Made by a program: the position numbers and the translations under genes. Under the pieces are notes generated by a model. It saw nothing but the letters and a program-made list of their open reading frames with translations, did no database searches and was not told the origin of the DNA. 64,000 bases of DNA from Parachlorella kessleri (taxonomy: Eukaryota > Chlorophyta > Trebouxiophyceae > Chlorellales > Chlorellaceae), in contig BBXU01001992.1 of NCBI GenBank assembly GCA_001598975.1, positions 62,001 to 126,000 of the forward strand. Direction: 5' to 3'. Each line of letters begins with the position of its first letter. The first letter of the stretch is position 1. This document shows positions 44,338 to 55,500 of this stretch, one piece after another.

Positions 44338-46852
44338 CTAGGTGCTGAACTGCAAGCCCAGGTCCTGTGCCTGAAGGTTCGCCAGCGTCTTTGTCAGCCT
44401 CTCTCCACTGGAGCCCACCAGCACCAGCTGGAATGGGCGCTGCAAAGGCACAGCCTGGCCGGGAGTGTCTACCACCCAGTACCCTGCACGCAGGAGTAAC
44501 ACATTAAATACGCGTTCTGACACGAGAGCAGCACCATTGTGCGCACTAGCTGACCATTGTGCGCACTTGGCAGAGGCACAAGCTGCTTGGAGGTGTACAG
44601 TCATGCCTTAGCTCAGCTGCCCAGGCTCACCAAAGTTAGAGCGTGTGAAGGCAAGGTTGTTGACTGTGACATAGCGCAGCAGCTGCTTCATGTTGCTGAA
44701 ATTGAAGGCCACGTAGTCATCGCGGTTGTTCCTGCTGGGCAGCATCTTGATGCCACCTGCAGAAGTCAGCAGCACGAACTGGTGTCTAGTCCCAGGGACG
44801 CTGCAAGCCTCACGCTTGAACAGCCTCCTGGCATTTGCTGCCCATGCCCACCAAGGAGCCAGTAGGCCAGCCATAGACCAGCTACGCCTTTGTGGACTCC
44901 GGGTTTATAGCAGGTGTGGCACACGCCATTTGTTCCTGACATGCTTTGTACAGGCTACATGTAGCCTTACCCTCGATTCTGGGTGCGCAGGGCGCCCAAT
45001 CCCAGACAATCGATACCTTAGGGTCCAAGTTTGGGTTCAATCCTGCACACGGCCAGTGTTCGGCAATGAGGGTGCGGCGTGAGGTTAGAGTGCACTGCAG
45101 CGGTGCACGCCAACGTTGCTGCCATGTCCTGGCGCCGGCTGCAGGATTGAAAATGCAGCTCCCATTCATGTCAATGTTCAGACGGCATCCTATGCAAGTG
45201 AGGCGTAACTCACCGGTAATATTTTGGATGCCTGCTGATATAAGCAGGTCATCTCCCTTGCAATCTGTGCAAGAGTCGGCCACCATAAATAAGTCCGTCC
45301 GCAGCAGCGCATCCTGACAGGCGGTGTCAACGCACGCCACCCGCACACACCAACCGCATAGCTCTCCTTGCTTGTAGTAGGCGGTGGGAATGCCTAGGGT
45401 AGTGGCGGAGGGCATCACTGTCTTGATAGTGATCAGTGCTGGATGTGCATGTATGCGACTACGTCACACCGGCAAGGGTGAACAAGGGTTCCTGCCCCAA
45501 GTGCAAAGCAAACGATTCGCATGGCCTTGTGTGCCGCCTGGCAGGCAGTAGCTGATAGCCTGACAAGTCCCAAAAGGCCAAGCAATGGAACTGGGCAGGT
45601 TGGCAGCACTCAGATGCAGGGCAGCTACGCTCACCAACAAAGTGATTCTTGAAGTGGTCATTCAGATAGCCGATTTGACAGTTCATGAGATAGCCGCCCA
45701 GGTTGCCCACGTCTCTGCGGCAGGCAGACCAAACCTCACAAGGGGTGTGAGGGGAACCACCGTGCCCACCAACCCTGCCTTGATCAAGTAGACCAACAAC
45801 CCAGTGAGAAGGCTACGGTGGCAATGGGTGGAAAGCCCTGGTGAATGTGCACAGAGCGCGCCCACCAAATAAATAAATAAATACGCCCAGGCCTCAAGAG
45901 CACAGCCGTAGCCGTGCCTTGAGTGGTGCCTTGAGTGCGCCCACCACCAGCGTAGCAAACGCCAAACCCTGACCTGTTGGTTGACACGGTCGCTATGCCC
46001 TTGCGAAGCCGCGCATAACTTGGGAGCAGGGCCTGTTGTGCTGCTGACAGATTGTAGGGCGGACTTCCAGGACGTGGTGGCTCCAGCAGGCTTGTGAGCG
46101 TGCCTGCAGTCACAACTCCAGTTGTGGCCCAATCGATTCACCTTGTTCACCAGACTATGTATGACAGCGGGCATACCATGGCATCATTGCAAGTCGGGCA
46201 GACGGTCCAACAGATAGGCGTGTCCCACCTTGCAGCCCAACGTGAACTGACATTTAAAAGAGAAAAGGACGGCCACCCACTTGTTGCCGTCCGAGGTGGT
46301 GCTCCTGCTGGGCTGCTGCCGGGCCCTGCTGCTGAAGTACTGGCTGGTGGGAAGGCAATGGGGGGTGGTGCAGGGGCTGGGGGCGCAGCAGAGAACTGCG
46401 CTGCTTCTGGCGATTGTTGCTCTTGATCACCAGGGCTGCCTGCCCAGCCGTCAATCTCAGCAAACACGTCCTCCGCACTGGGTGCTGTGGCAGGCGGCAT
46501 CACTGCAGCATGAGGCATCATGTGCTAAGGTGCAATGCTTGCATGGGGTCATTGGCCCGAGGGGGACCCGTTGAAGTGCAGGAGGGTGGGTAGGTGGACA
46601 AGCGAGCTAGCAAGGGTGTACCACCATGTATGGTCTACCTCCAGAGTTGTCGAGGGCTTGCCGCAGGGAGCGCCCTAGCTGCCAACTGCCTCTTCTACCA
46701 GCCTCGTCGGGAACTAGCCATCGTGCTGCGGCTGTGGCACGTCCCGTCCCTGGTGCTAACTTTGGTTGGGCTTGTGCCATGACAGCACTGTGGCACCCAG
46801 CCCATGCCAAGACCAGAAGGGAGAGGCAGGCAAGCTCTGCTGGACAAGGCAT
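44338..46852 (-). CDS. Expansin-like secreted protein (paralogue 3)
   Basis: Minus-strand gene, ATG 46850-46852, TAG at 44338. The signal peptide (LACLSLLVLAWAGCHSAVMA) is followed by basic/Ala-rich sequence and an exon (about 46260-46500) rich in Pro/Ala/Ser (AAPPAPAPPPIAF). Then come LLEPPRPGSPPYNLSAAQQ and LRKGIATVSTNR (about 46.0), VGNLGGYLMNCQIGYLNDHF (about 45.7), ELCGWCVRVACVDTACQD and VADSCTDCKGDDLLISAG (45.2-45.4, one exon), VSIVWDWAPCAP (about 45.0), GGIKMLPSRNN with NFSNMKQLLRYVTVNNLAF (44.65-44.75) and YWVVDTPGQ to QDLGLQF (44.34-44.48). Same domain order as the gene at 47752-50260, with which it aligns residue by residue, so the two are close paralogues. Cys pairs and Asp (GDDL) match the expansin DPBB. 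Secretion is inferred from the leader. Confidence 0.8.
45867..45883. repeat. (AAAT)n microsatellite
   Basis: Four copies of a four-base unit in an intron of the expansin-like gene at 44338-46852; unusual A/T content for this GC-rich window. Confidence 0.8.
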
Positions 46853-47751
46853 GGAGAACTCACAGGGCTGCCTTGCCTGTAGTGTGAGGTGTGCTGCTGG
46901 AGCCTGCAGCTCAGCTGACTCTATCACCTCAGGCTCCTCCCCTACATCTGTGCCTAGGGTAAGGGTTTGACATCAGCTTTTCAAATTTCTCACCTTATGT
47001 CTCGGTTTGTGTATGACTGTGGTGTAAGCCTTCTCGCAGTGTTAACAGCGAGCCTGGGTAGCCTTTTGGGCTGGCGGGTTGCACTGCTGGCAGCCAAACC
47101 AGTGGTACCACGCCTTAAAATGCCTTGGCTCCGATTGGCTGGAGACAGATTCAGACTGAAAACGGTGGCTACTCAAACATCGATTGAACTGGGAGACTGG
47201 ACGCCAACTGTATTGCCAATTTCCCGTGGGCAGCATCCTCCATGGCATCCTCCCATGGTTCACCCATGCCAATCAGCAGTTGCTGCCAGGGCCACACCAC
47301 CTGCTGCCTTTCGTCAGCCATCACAGTGAGGGGCCCCATGCAAGTCAGCTCGAGCCCATGACAACAAAAGCTTAGCTCATATGCTACCCCAGAAGGTGTT
47401 CAGGCTGCAAGGAGGGCCGCCAACAGAATACAAGGCCTGGCAGGTCAGCACACGCAAAGAGGTGCACCAAAATCCTATTAAGTACCATCATAGTGAAGCT
47501 GAGCTGGAGCCTGGACAGCCGTAGCTGTCAGAGGCCAGACAAGTTATCCTAGGAGGAGTTGATGGGGGCCGGAAGGCAAGTAAGACATGCATGATAACTT
47601 AATGCAAAGCCAACATAAGCATGCATTGCAAGTTGAAAGAATAAAGCTACCACCTTGGCGCAGCAGGGTGCAGCAGGGCAGGGTCCAACTGATTCAGGTA
47701 CGCTAGCGCTACTGACACTCAGGGTGGCAGGCCCCTACTGTATAGCCGACG
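46853..47751. other. Intergenic between expansin-like paralogues 3 and 4
   Basis: About 900 bases upstream of the 46852 start codon and downstream of the 47752 stop codon. No supportable gene or repeat was seen. Confidence 0.5.
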
Positions 47752-50260
47752 TCAAAACTGCACACCAAGGTCTTGGGCCCGTAGAGAGGGAAGGCGCTTA
47801 GTAAGCCGCTGACCATTCACCCCCACTAGTGCTAGGTCATACGGAGGCTTCAGCGGAATATCTTGTTCCGGTGTGTCAATGACCCAGTACCCTGCACAAA
47901 TGCAGTAGCCAGGCTCCGTCAAGGCAGTCCTGTCAAGCAAACAGCCTATTGGCATGTGCATCCATGCTGCCCCATGCCATGCTTGCATTCTTGCACCCCA
48001 CTTGGCCTCATTGGTCTGGCAGTGCACGCTGTCACTGCCAGTTTGTCCCATGCCACCCCTCTCACTCTCACCAAAGGGGGTGCGTGTGAATGCCAAGTTG
48101 TTGATGCTGACGCTGCGCAGCAGGGCCTTCAGGTTACTAAAGTTGAAGCCAAGGTAGTTCCTCCGGTTGCGATCGCTGGGCAGCATCTTGATGGTCCCTA
48201 CAAAGACCGTTCATGGGGGTTGCGTCATGGTACCCATCAGCTTGTGAGCAAGGGCGCATTTCAGCAGCCACGAAGCAAGGCGCGGGCCCCAATGTCATAG
48301 AGTGAGGGTCAGCGGCTCGAACCGCAGGCTCAGGCACTGGTCCAGGGCACCAACGGGAAACAGCAGTGGGTGCCGAGCAGCTCACCATTGATAAGCGGTG
48401 CACAGGACACAAACTCCCAGGCTATGACGGCAGCAGGGTTGATGTCATAGTTAAGCCCTGCACACATTGGCAGCCACAGGCGCAACCTCGGATCAAGCAG
48501 GCAAGCATAACTGCAGCTGCTGCCTGAGCGCTCTGAAGAGTCGGGCAATCATCACAACAGCTGGGCATCATCAGTTGTTAGCAGCCTCCTTACGCAAGCC
48601 TTGGTTGGCAACAACATGTCAGCTAGTGCAGCTATGGCGTGGCATACCTGTCAAGTTTGCAAAGCCCTTGGCAGAGATGACAAGGTCATTGCCTTTGCAG
48701 TCCCTGCACGAGTCTGCAGCAGAGGAGGAGAGCATCTTGCACCTGCTGTGCGGCATGCTGCAGTGGCTGCCCAACGGTCCAGAGCCACCACCAACTTCGC
48801 CATTGCCCTAAACACCTCTGCCGGGGGTCTACACACCCTGGGCTTTCCATCACCAAGCCCTTTCCAGTGCTGCTCCTCCAAGGCAACGCTCCTCACTTTC
48901 CCCACCTACGATCATGAAGGTCCTGGAACGCAGCAAGGCATCTTGGCAGACTGTGTCCGTGCAGGACATACGCACGCATGCCCCGCAGAGCTCTCCTGTG
49001 CGGTACAGTGCTTCAGGAATGCCTGCAGCCAAGCAGCCGCCCATCAACACCCCCCACAGCTTTGCGAGCAAACAGAGTACTGAGGCCAGCTCTATAGACG
49101 TGCACAACGTGGTCGTCACGAGCTCGAGTATAGGGATAGGCCACTGGGTCGCACAATAACAGCCAAGGGTGGTCATATTGAAGGGCGGGTGACAGCAGGC
49201 TTACCAACAAAGTAGTCTTTGAAGTAGTCACTAAGGTACCCCATACCACAGTTCATGTATCCTGCAAGGCCAGTACGACGGAACTCTGATTGTTTCACCG
49301 CAAGGCTGCCCTGCACCCATGCCAAGCTTTGGAGACACTGCCCAGGAGCTAACTTCAGTTTAAGGCATAGACAAGTCTCCTGACTTTGCAGGCACTGGCA
49401 GCTTACCTGCATCAAAGTTCCCTACGTCCCTGCAGGCACACATAGAGTTCTTGTCCAGCAGTGCAGGTGCATGATGTCGTGCTGCAATAAGGTGATGTCA
49501 CAAATCGGCACCACATGGCCGGCCACAGACCGCCGACGCACTCTCTGCGAGCCTGGCAACACCATGAAGTGCTCCTCGCTCACCTGTTATATGTTACAGT
49601 CGCCTTGCCTTTGCGCAAGCTGGCAAAGTTTGGTATCGCTGCCTGCTGCTCCGGGGACAGCACGTAAGGTGAGACCCCAGGAGGAGGCGGCTCCAAGAGG
49701 CTAGCCAGCACGCTTATGTTTTGCCCGACCTGGCCTCTGCCCGGAGGCTTTGCTGGGCTCGAGCTCGGCCCGGTAACGGGCGATACGGTGGGGAACGCCA
49801 GGTCTGCTGGGAGCAAGTCTGGCGGCAGGTCTGCTGGAAGGCCCGTCCCTACGCTGGCAGGGGCGGGGCCGCTGCTAGGTGTGGGCTGCTGCGGCGAGAC
49901 ACTTACAGGAGGTTCCAGCGCTGAGAGGGTCTGAAAGGTGTCGTCGCTGCGGGCAGCAGCTTGCCCTGGCTGGGCTGTTGGCTGGGGAAGCTGTGGGGCA
50001 AGGCTGCGTGGCGTTGAACCCTCGCTGGCTGGTGCCAGCAAGGCGGCACCATCCTCAGGCGCGCCCAGTGGTGCAAAGTCTATGGGTGGGGGTGCTAGTG
50101 GTGCCCCAGTGAAAGGATCTGTCTGGCTGCCCTGCTCTTGACGGAGGCTTCTGCCCTGGTGCAGGACGTTGGGTGGGGCAAGTGCTCTGCTGGTTGCCCA
50201 ATTGGGTGTGAGGAGAAGCAGCAGGGTGGCCTGCACCACTCCAAGGCCACCCTGCACCAT
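47752..50260 (-). CDS. Expansin-like secreted protein (paralogue 4)
   Basis: Minus-strand gene, ATG 50258-50260, TGA at 47752. The first exon (about 49586-50260) encodes a hydrophobic leader (VVQATLLLLLTPNWATSRA) and about 180 Pro/Ala/Ser/Gln-rich residues, ending VLASLLEPPPPGVSPY and LRKGKATVTYNR. Later exons: YMNCGMGYLSDYFKDYFVG (about 49.2), ELCGACVRMSCTDTVCQD (about 49.0), DSCRDCKGNDLVISAKGFANLTG (about 48.65-48.71), VIAWEFVSCAPLING (about 48.4), GTIKMLPSDRNR with NFSNLKALLRSVSINNLAF (about 48.1-48.2) and YWVIDTPEQ to RAQDLGVQF (47.75-47.89). It parallels the 44338-46852 gene but has an extra intron (about 48714-48909) in the middle of the DPBB. The Pro-rich leader is probably O-glycosylated and may anchor the protein in the wall (inference). 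Confidence 0.8.
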
Positions 50261-50988
50261 TGTCAGCTGCAGTTCAAGGCTGCCAGCCGCACTGTATGTG
50301 GTCCTTCAAGGGATCTGAACTGCAAGACAGGATCTTTGCTTCGCAATCTGCAGCAGAAGGGGAGTGCACTCGAAATAGGCACAGTTGATGCTACTGCTTC
50401 ATATAGGCCATCTCGAGATTCGCGCTCATTGTTGCCTGGAAGGGACTTCAGAGTGGGCACGGAGCATAGCCTACTTGTGTGCTGGTGCAGGGCCGCCCCT
50501 TGAGTACTCTTGAAGTCGGCCTTACACGACGCGCCGCCACGAGCGCATGACACGAGCCTAGAGGCGTAGAGTAGCCACTCACTGCCTCTCGACTCCTTAG
50601 ACACTCTTTACTGAATTTCAGCAAGACGTACAGCAGCGCCGTGCAGCATCAACATGCTTGGCTACTCCCTTGGACCAGCCGACGCGGCTCTTGCCCATGG
50701 CTCTTGCCGTGGGTCTGACCGCCCAGGAGCAAAAGAAATAGTTAGTGTTCAGGTTTGATGCCGTTTTCCATGCTTCCCCTGATGGAAAGCTACTTGCTGA
50801 CGAGGGTTCAGGGAGGATTGAATCTGCGATCGCACCATTTTAGCAGTACTGCCAGCAGGACACCTTGCGCCTTTTCCAGGTTGCCAGGGCGGGCGTGCAT
50901 GGCATTGCAATCAAATGCTTGCGTTTTCATAGGATTGAGAACCGACATTGATCTTTCAAGGATTCAACACTGACCTTGGGTTGACACC
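50261..50988. promoter_or_regulatory. Divergent upstream region between expansin paralogue 4 and TIM9
   Basis: About 730 bases between two divergent start codons, expected to hold both promoters. No specific element recognised. Confidence 0.45.
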
Positions 50989-51683
50989 ATGAACACCGGA
51001 ACGCTCGAGGCGATGGGGCAGCTCCCGCAGGAGCAACAACAGCAATTGATGCAGGCCATCGAGTCCATGCAGGTTAGGGATAGGTAAGCCAACCAGTGGA
51101 GTTGAAGGGAGTCACAGCTTGGACTAGGCCCAGCCGCCTGAGGTAAAGAGCACTGGACTAGAGAGCATCGTGGCTTGCACTATAACTTGGTACTAAGTCC
51201 ACGGCAACCAGCTTGGTGTATTTTGCAACACCGTAGACAAGTTGCAGCCCATATACCCACAACATACTTTCCCTGAACTGCCCTGCAGCCTTAGAATGTA
51301 CAATAGCCTTGTAGAGCGATGTTTCAAAGACTGCATCGAAAACTTCCGGCGGAAGGACCTGGATGCTGCAGAGGAGAAGGTGTGTAGGAAGAAAGCAAGG
51401 GCGCTGTCGCCTGCAACACGTACAGAACATGGGGAAGGGCTAGGATGGTCATGTTAGCCATGTGTTGAGGGGGTATTTGAAACCCCTATGGGATACTGCT
51501 TGCAAACCCTTGGTGTATTATGAACCAACGGTCTTTCCTGGATACCTGCCGCAGTGTGTCACTCGGTGCTGTGAGAAGTTCATGAAGCACAGCGCTCGAG
51601 TCGGGACACGCTTTGGAGAGCTTTCAGCAGCAGCGGAGCAGCAGATGGCTAGTCTCATGGCGCAGCAGCAGGGCAGCAAGTAG
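50989..51683 (+). CDS. TIM9: Mitochondrial import chaperone TIM9
   Basis: Small Tim protein that, with TIM10, forms a hexameric chaperone carrying hydrophobic precursors through the mitochondrial intermembrane space to TIM22. Exons 50989-51083, 51289-51379 and 51555-51683 give 104 residues. The twin CX3C signature is present: RCFKDC in exon 2 and VTRCCEKF in exon 3 with CVTRC, split by intron 2. Other conserved parts are SLRMYNSLVERCF, FRRKDLDAAEE and KFMKHSARVGTRFGEL. The N-terminal Gln-rich stretch is mildly extended. It has no cleavable presequence, as expected for import by Mia40. The start ATG at 50989 gives the usual length. All introns are GT-AG. Confidence 0.96.
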
Positions 51684-52593
51684 AGCGGGCAGGCAGCACC
51701 GCTTGCACGAGTTCTGCAGTTAGACTACTGGCCTGCTGATACAGCACCACTGGACTGCTAGACTGCTACTAGCGGTTGCGTTATGTTACAGGACCTGTAG
51801 GTGACCAACTTGCGCTTAGCGGTTGTCATTTGTCAGCTTGGTTGTGTGGTTTGCTGTCATGACACCTCAATGGGCGCATAAATCAAAAGCAACGTTGTCG
51901 TTTCTTCATCCGGTTGTCTGTTGCAAACAGCGAGAGCCTGCAGTGTTCCCTTGCTTCTCTGGCATTTGTTCTGGGGAGGGTTGCATGGTTCATTCTCCTC
52001 GAATCCACCAGACGTTGCCCAAAATGATACCCCGCCGTCGCTGATTGTTGGACAATGTCTGGATGGAGTTGTGCTTGGACAGACTATGTTCTGGGACTGA
52101 AGTTTTACTCATTCGGTCTTTGTATGTGCCTCCCTAACTGCAACCCTACCAATTTGCAGTGGTGGGGTTGCAAAATGGCTGCGCCAGGAAGCCCCATAGT
52201 GCCTGTGGCCTTGGGCCCACCGTAAGTGTACGGTATGGAACCTCCTCAGCGGCACCTATCCCTGAGTGTGAGCAGTGGGCAAAAAGTTGCTCAGCAGAAC
52301 AGACACACTTCCCTTTGAACCTGCGCTTTGAGCATTTTCATGCAGTGCAAGTGACAGTGGGCAGGGGCAATGGTCTTCAACCGATCAGTCCAGCCTGTGT
52401 GGCGGGAACGCGGCAGACCGTGTTTGCCCGCAAGTGACGACCAGGGGCTCTCTCTGCAGTCCACGCATCTGCCCTCTCTCCCTATAGTATTTTGAAACTA
52501 TGTTTGAGCTTCGACTAGGGCCATGGAAGCATGGTATTTCTCGGGGTCTTAGGACCCGTTGTTGCCGGTGAAGCGAAAGGCGCGACTCTTCAC
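51684..52593. other. Intergenic: TIM9 3' flank and upstream of the TRP-like gene
   Basis: About 900 bases. An in-frame ATG at 52531 would extend the next gene by 21 residues. No other coding potential or repeat was recognised. Confidence 0.45.
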
Positions 52594-55500
52594 ATGTTGT
52601 GGGCTCACGACAGTTGTAGACGGTGCTGCTTGGCTATATTAGTCTTGGTAAGCCTGTTTCTGATCAGTGTGCCACCATGCGCGGCGGAGTGGGCGCTCTC
52701 GGAGGCCACCCTGCTTGGGCACTCTTTCAGTTTCCAGGACAATATCAGTCCCTTTCGCTGGCAGCTGGGGTGCCAAGGCCAACGCTGGGTAGAGCTGGCG
52801 CTGGCTTTCTCAGCGGAGGGGGATAAGCCCGGCACAGCATTGCGGCGTTGCACAGGCCGACTTTTGGTGCATTGTGTTGGAGACCGGTGCACGAGCCCTA
52901 CAGAGTTGCAGCTGGCGATGGTGAGTATGCCACAGGATCACGACAGAAGCACCCCTGGCTTGCCCATTTGTTGGGACCCGCGCCTACAGAACCTCCCTTT
53001 TTCTTGGGAACCGTGGGTTTACATCATTGAAGTTGTATGCGCAGGCCGATGCAGCGGTCAATGGGCCGGCCCTGCACCTAGACTTTCACCTGGAGGCCCC
53101 GACTTTCGAGCTGTACCAACAGCAGCGGCAGCAGCTGCAGTTCCAAGTAACCACGACCTGCTGGGACCATACTGGCTCAAGTGGCGTCCAGCAGCAGCTG
53201 CACGCATTTAGAGTTCAACCGGAGTGCCCCCAGGTATGGCTGTCCACTTGCTGGTTCTGAGATGGCGGCTGGAGGAATGTATGTGTCTATGCGCTTCTAG
53301 TATAGGGTATGTCTAGGGTTGAATTCAAAACCCCTACCGAACTATTGTTGGATAGTGCGATAGTAGCCAGCTAGCTAGCTAGCATGCTTTTGCGCCTTCC
53401 TGCTATGCGTTGGGAAGGCTTTACGACAGCCAGGGCCAGGGAATCAGGAGTAGGACCAACCCCTTGTCATGATGTGGCTTTGTAGGTGCTGCTGTTTGAT
53501 GCGGATGATTGCGGCCGGAGTAGCGGCGTCGCTGCCCTGGTTGCCCTGGGTGCCTCGGCCACAGTGGAGCACCTGTTGGAAGAGGTTGAGCTGAGCTTGG
53601 CTGGGGGCTCCGAGGCAGCAGCAGCAGGGTCAGCAGTAGCGCCTTTAGGAAGCAGCACCAGCGGCAGCGGCGGGGACAGCTGGCGCGCCGACTGCGGCAG
53701 CGGCGGGGCGCTTGACCGCGAGATGGAGGAGGCGCTGCAGGCTGCGGGCAGCACTAGCGGCTGTCGCTCGCTGTGGGTGGCTCCCCACACGCGGGTGGCT
53801 TTCATAGACTCGCTCGCACTGGAGGCCGCCTGTGCCGCCGGCAGCCTGTGGGCGGTGCCTGCCATGCAAGTGCTGGAGAATCGTGCGCCGCTGCCGGCTT
53901 GCTTTGCTGTGGCTGAAGGTGACGCCCCCGAGCCTGGCACTCCAGCTGCTGGCTGGGCGGTCATGTCTGGGACTGTCTCGCGCACGGCGGCACTGGCAGT
54001 CGCCTACAGTCCCCCAGGCGGGGTGGCTGTGGCAGCTGGCTCTGAGGCAGCACAGTTGCAGGAGCCGTTACCACGCCCTGCTGCGAAGGCAGCTGCGCCG
54101 TTGCTTGGGCCCGCCGGCAGTAGCAGCAGCGATGGCAGAGCGCTGGACCTGGAGCTCTCACACGCTGCCAGCAGCAGGATCAGTACCGGCGGCCATGACC
54201 GCGGTGCCATGGGCAGGGCAGCTCTTGCACGCCAGCTGGCCGACTCGCCTGCGGGCAATGGGTCGGCCCCCGTCTCGGCCACGCTCCTGCCGGGCACGAC
54301 AACAGGAGCTGTCACGCTGGACGCCTACTCAGGCCTGCCCCGCCGCATCACAGCGGCAGACCTGCCCATTTGCAGCGCCGACGAGCAGCAGCAGCAGTCG
54401 CAGCAGTGCCTTCAGGAGGTGACGCTGCGCACGCGGCAGCGGACCATGCTGCTGTCGCTGCAGCTGGGATCGCCTACTTCGAGGCCCCTGACCACTGAGG
54501 CGGTTGTCTGCGCCGGCGGGGGAGTTGAGTCGGTCAGTAGCCCAGGGGTGCTCTCAGGTGCGCGGGTGCGATCTTGCTTAAGGGTTCTCCATGCGTATGG
54601 ACGTTTCAGACGGGGGGTAGGCCATGCGAAGGGCGTGGAGGCAAGCATGAGGTAGGGAATGTCGCCCACCACGTAGAAGCCCGGACTCATCGAAGCTGTA
54701 GGGATTCTTTGCAATTGCACGGGCAGCGATGTAGCCTTGTCGTCACTGTCCTTGAGCCTCCTTCTGGGGGCCAGAGCAGGCACCCGCCCTCGGATCCAAA
54801 GAACTAACCGGGCAGGTTAGCGGGCCTGTCGCTGTGTTGAAAAGTTGCAAATAACACCCACAGACTCTGCTTGCATACTACTCCCTGCAGGCGGCCAGCT
54901 GTACGACGTGACAGTGGCGCTGCCGGCAGATGGCCAGCCGGTCAAGTGCTACCTACCACCGGGCCAGCTGCAGGCCTGGGGCGTCAACAACGCAGCCAGC
55001 AATGAACTGGTCCTTATCAGGGATATCGTGGGTCCCAAGGTGGGTGCTTGGGCTTACAGTGCCCCCCTGCGTGTGTCCAGCGTGGTCGCTGTAACAAGCT
55101 TGCAGCGTCCTCCTCGCGCCTAGCACGTGGCAAAGGAAGCCTGACTAATCCTAGAAAGCTGAGCGTGTGCTAGTGGCGACAGCAGCTGGGATCGCATGGC
55201 TGGAGCTTCGGGCCTGGATATCATTTCTCCCCTTCCCAACCCCTGGCTATTACTCTCGCTGCTGCAGCCGGTGCTGTCCACCCCCGACAACCACCTGGTC
55301 ACAGACTCGAGCCCTATTGGCTTCAACCTGGACTTTGGCGAGCAAGTGCTGTCGTCTGACCCCCGCCTGCTGTTCAACCTGAGTGGCACTCAGCGCTACG
55401 AGGCAGTCCTGGACTCCTCCTCGGGCCAGCTCAGTGTCCTGGCATATGTGGAGGCTCGGGGACAGCCTGCCGACATCAGGTGTGCCAGGCTTGCTGGGGG

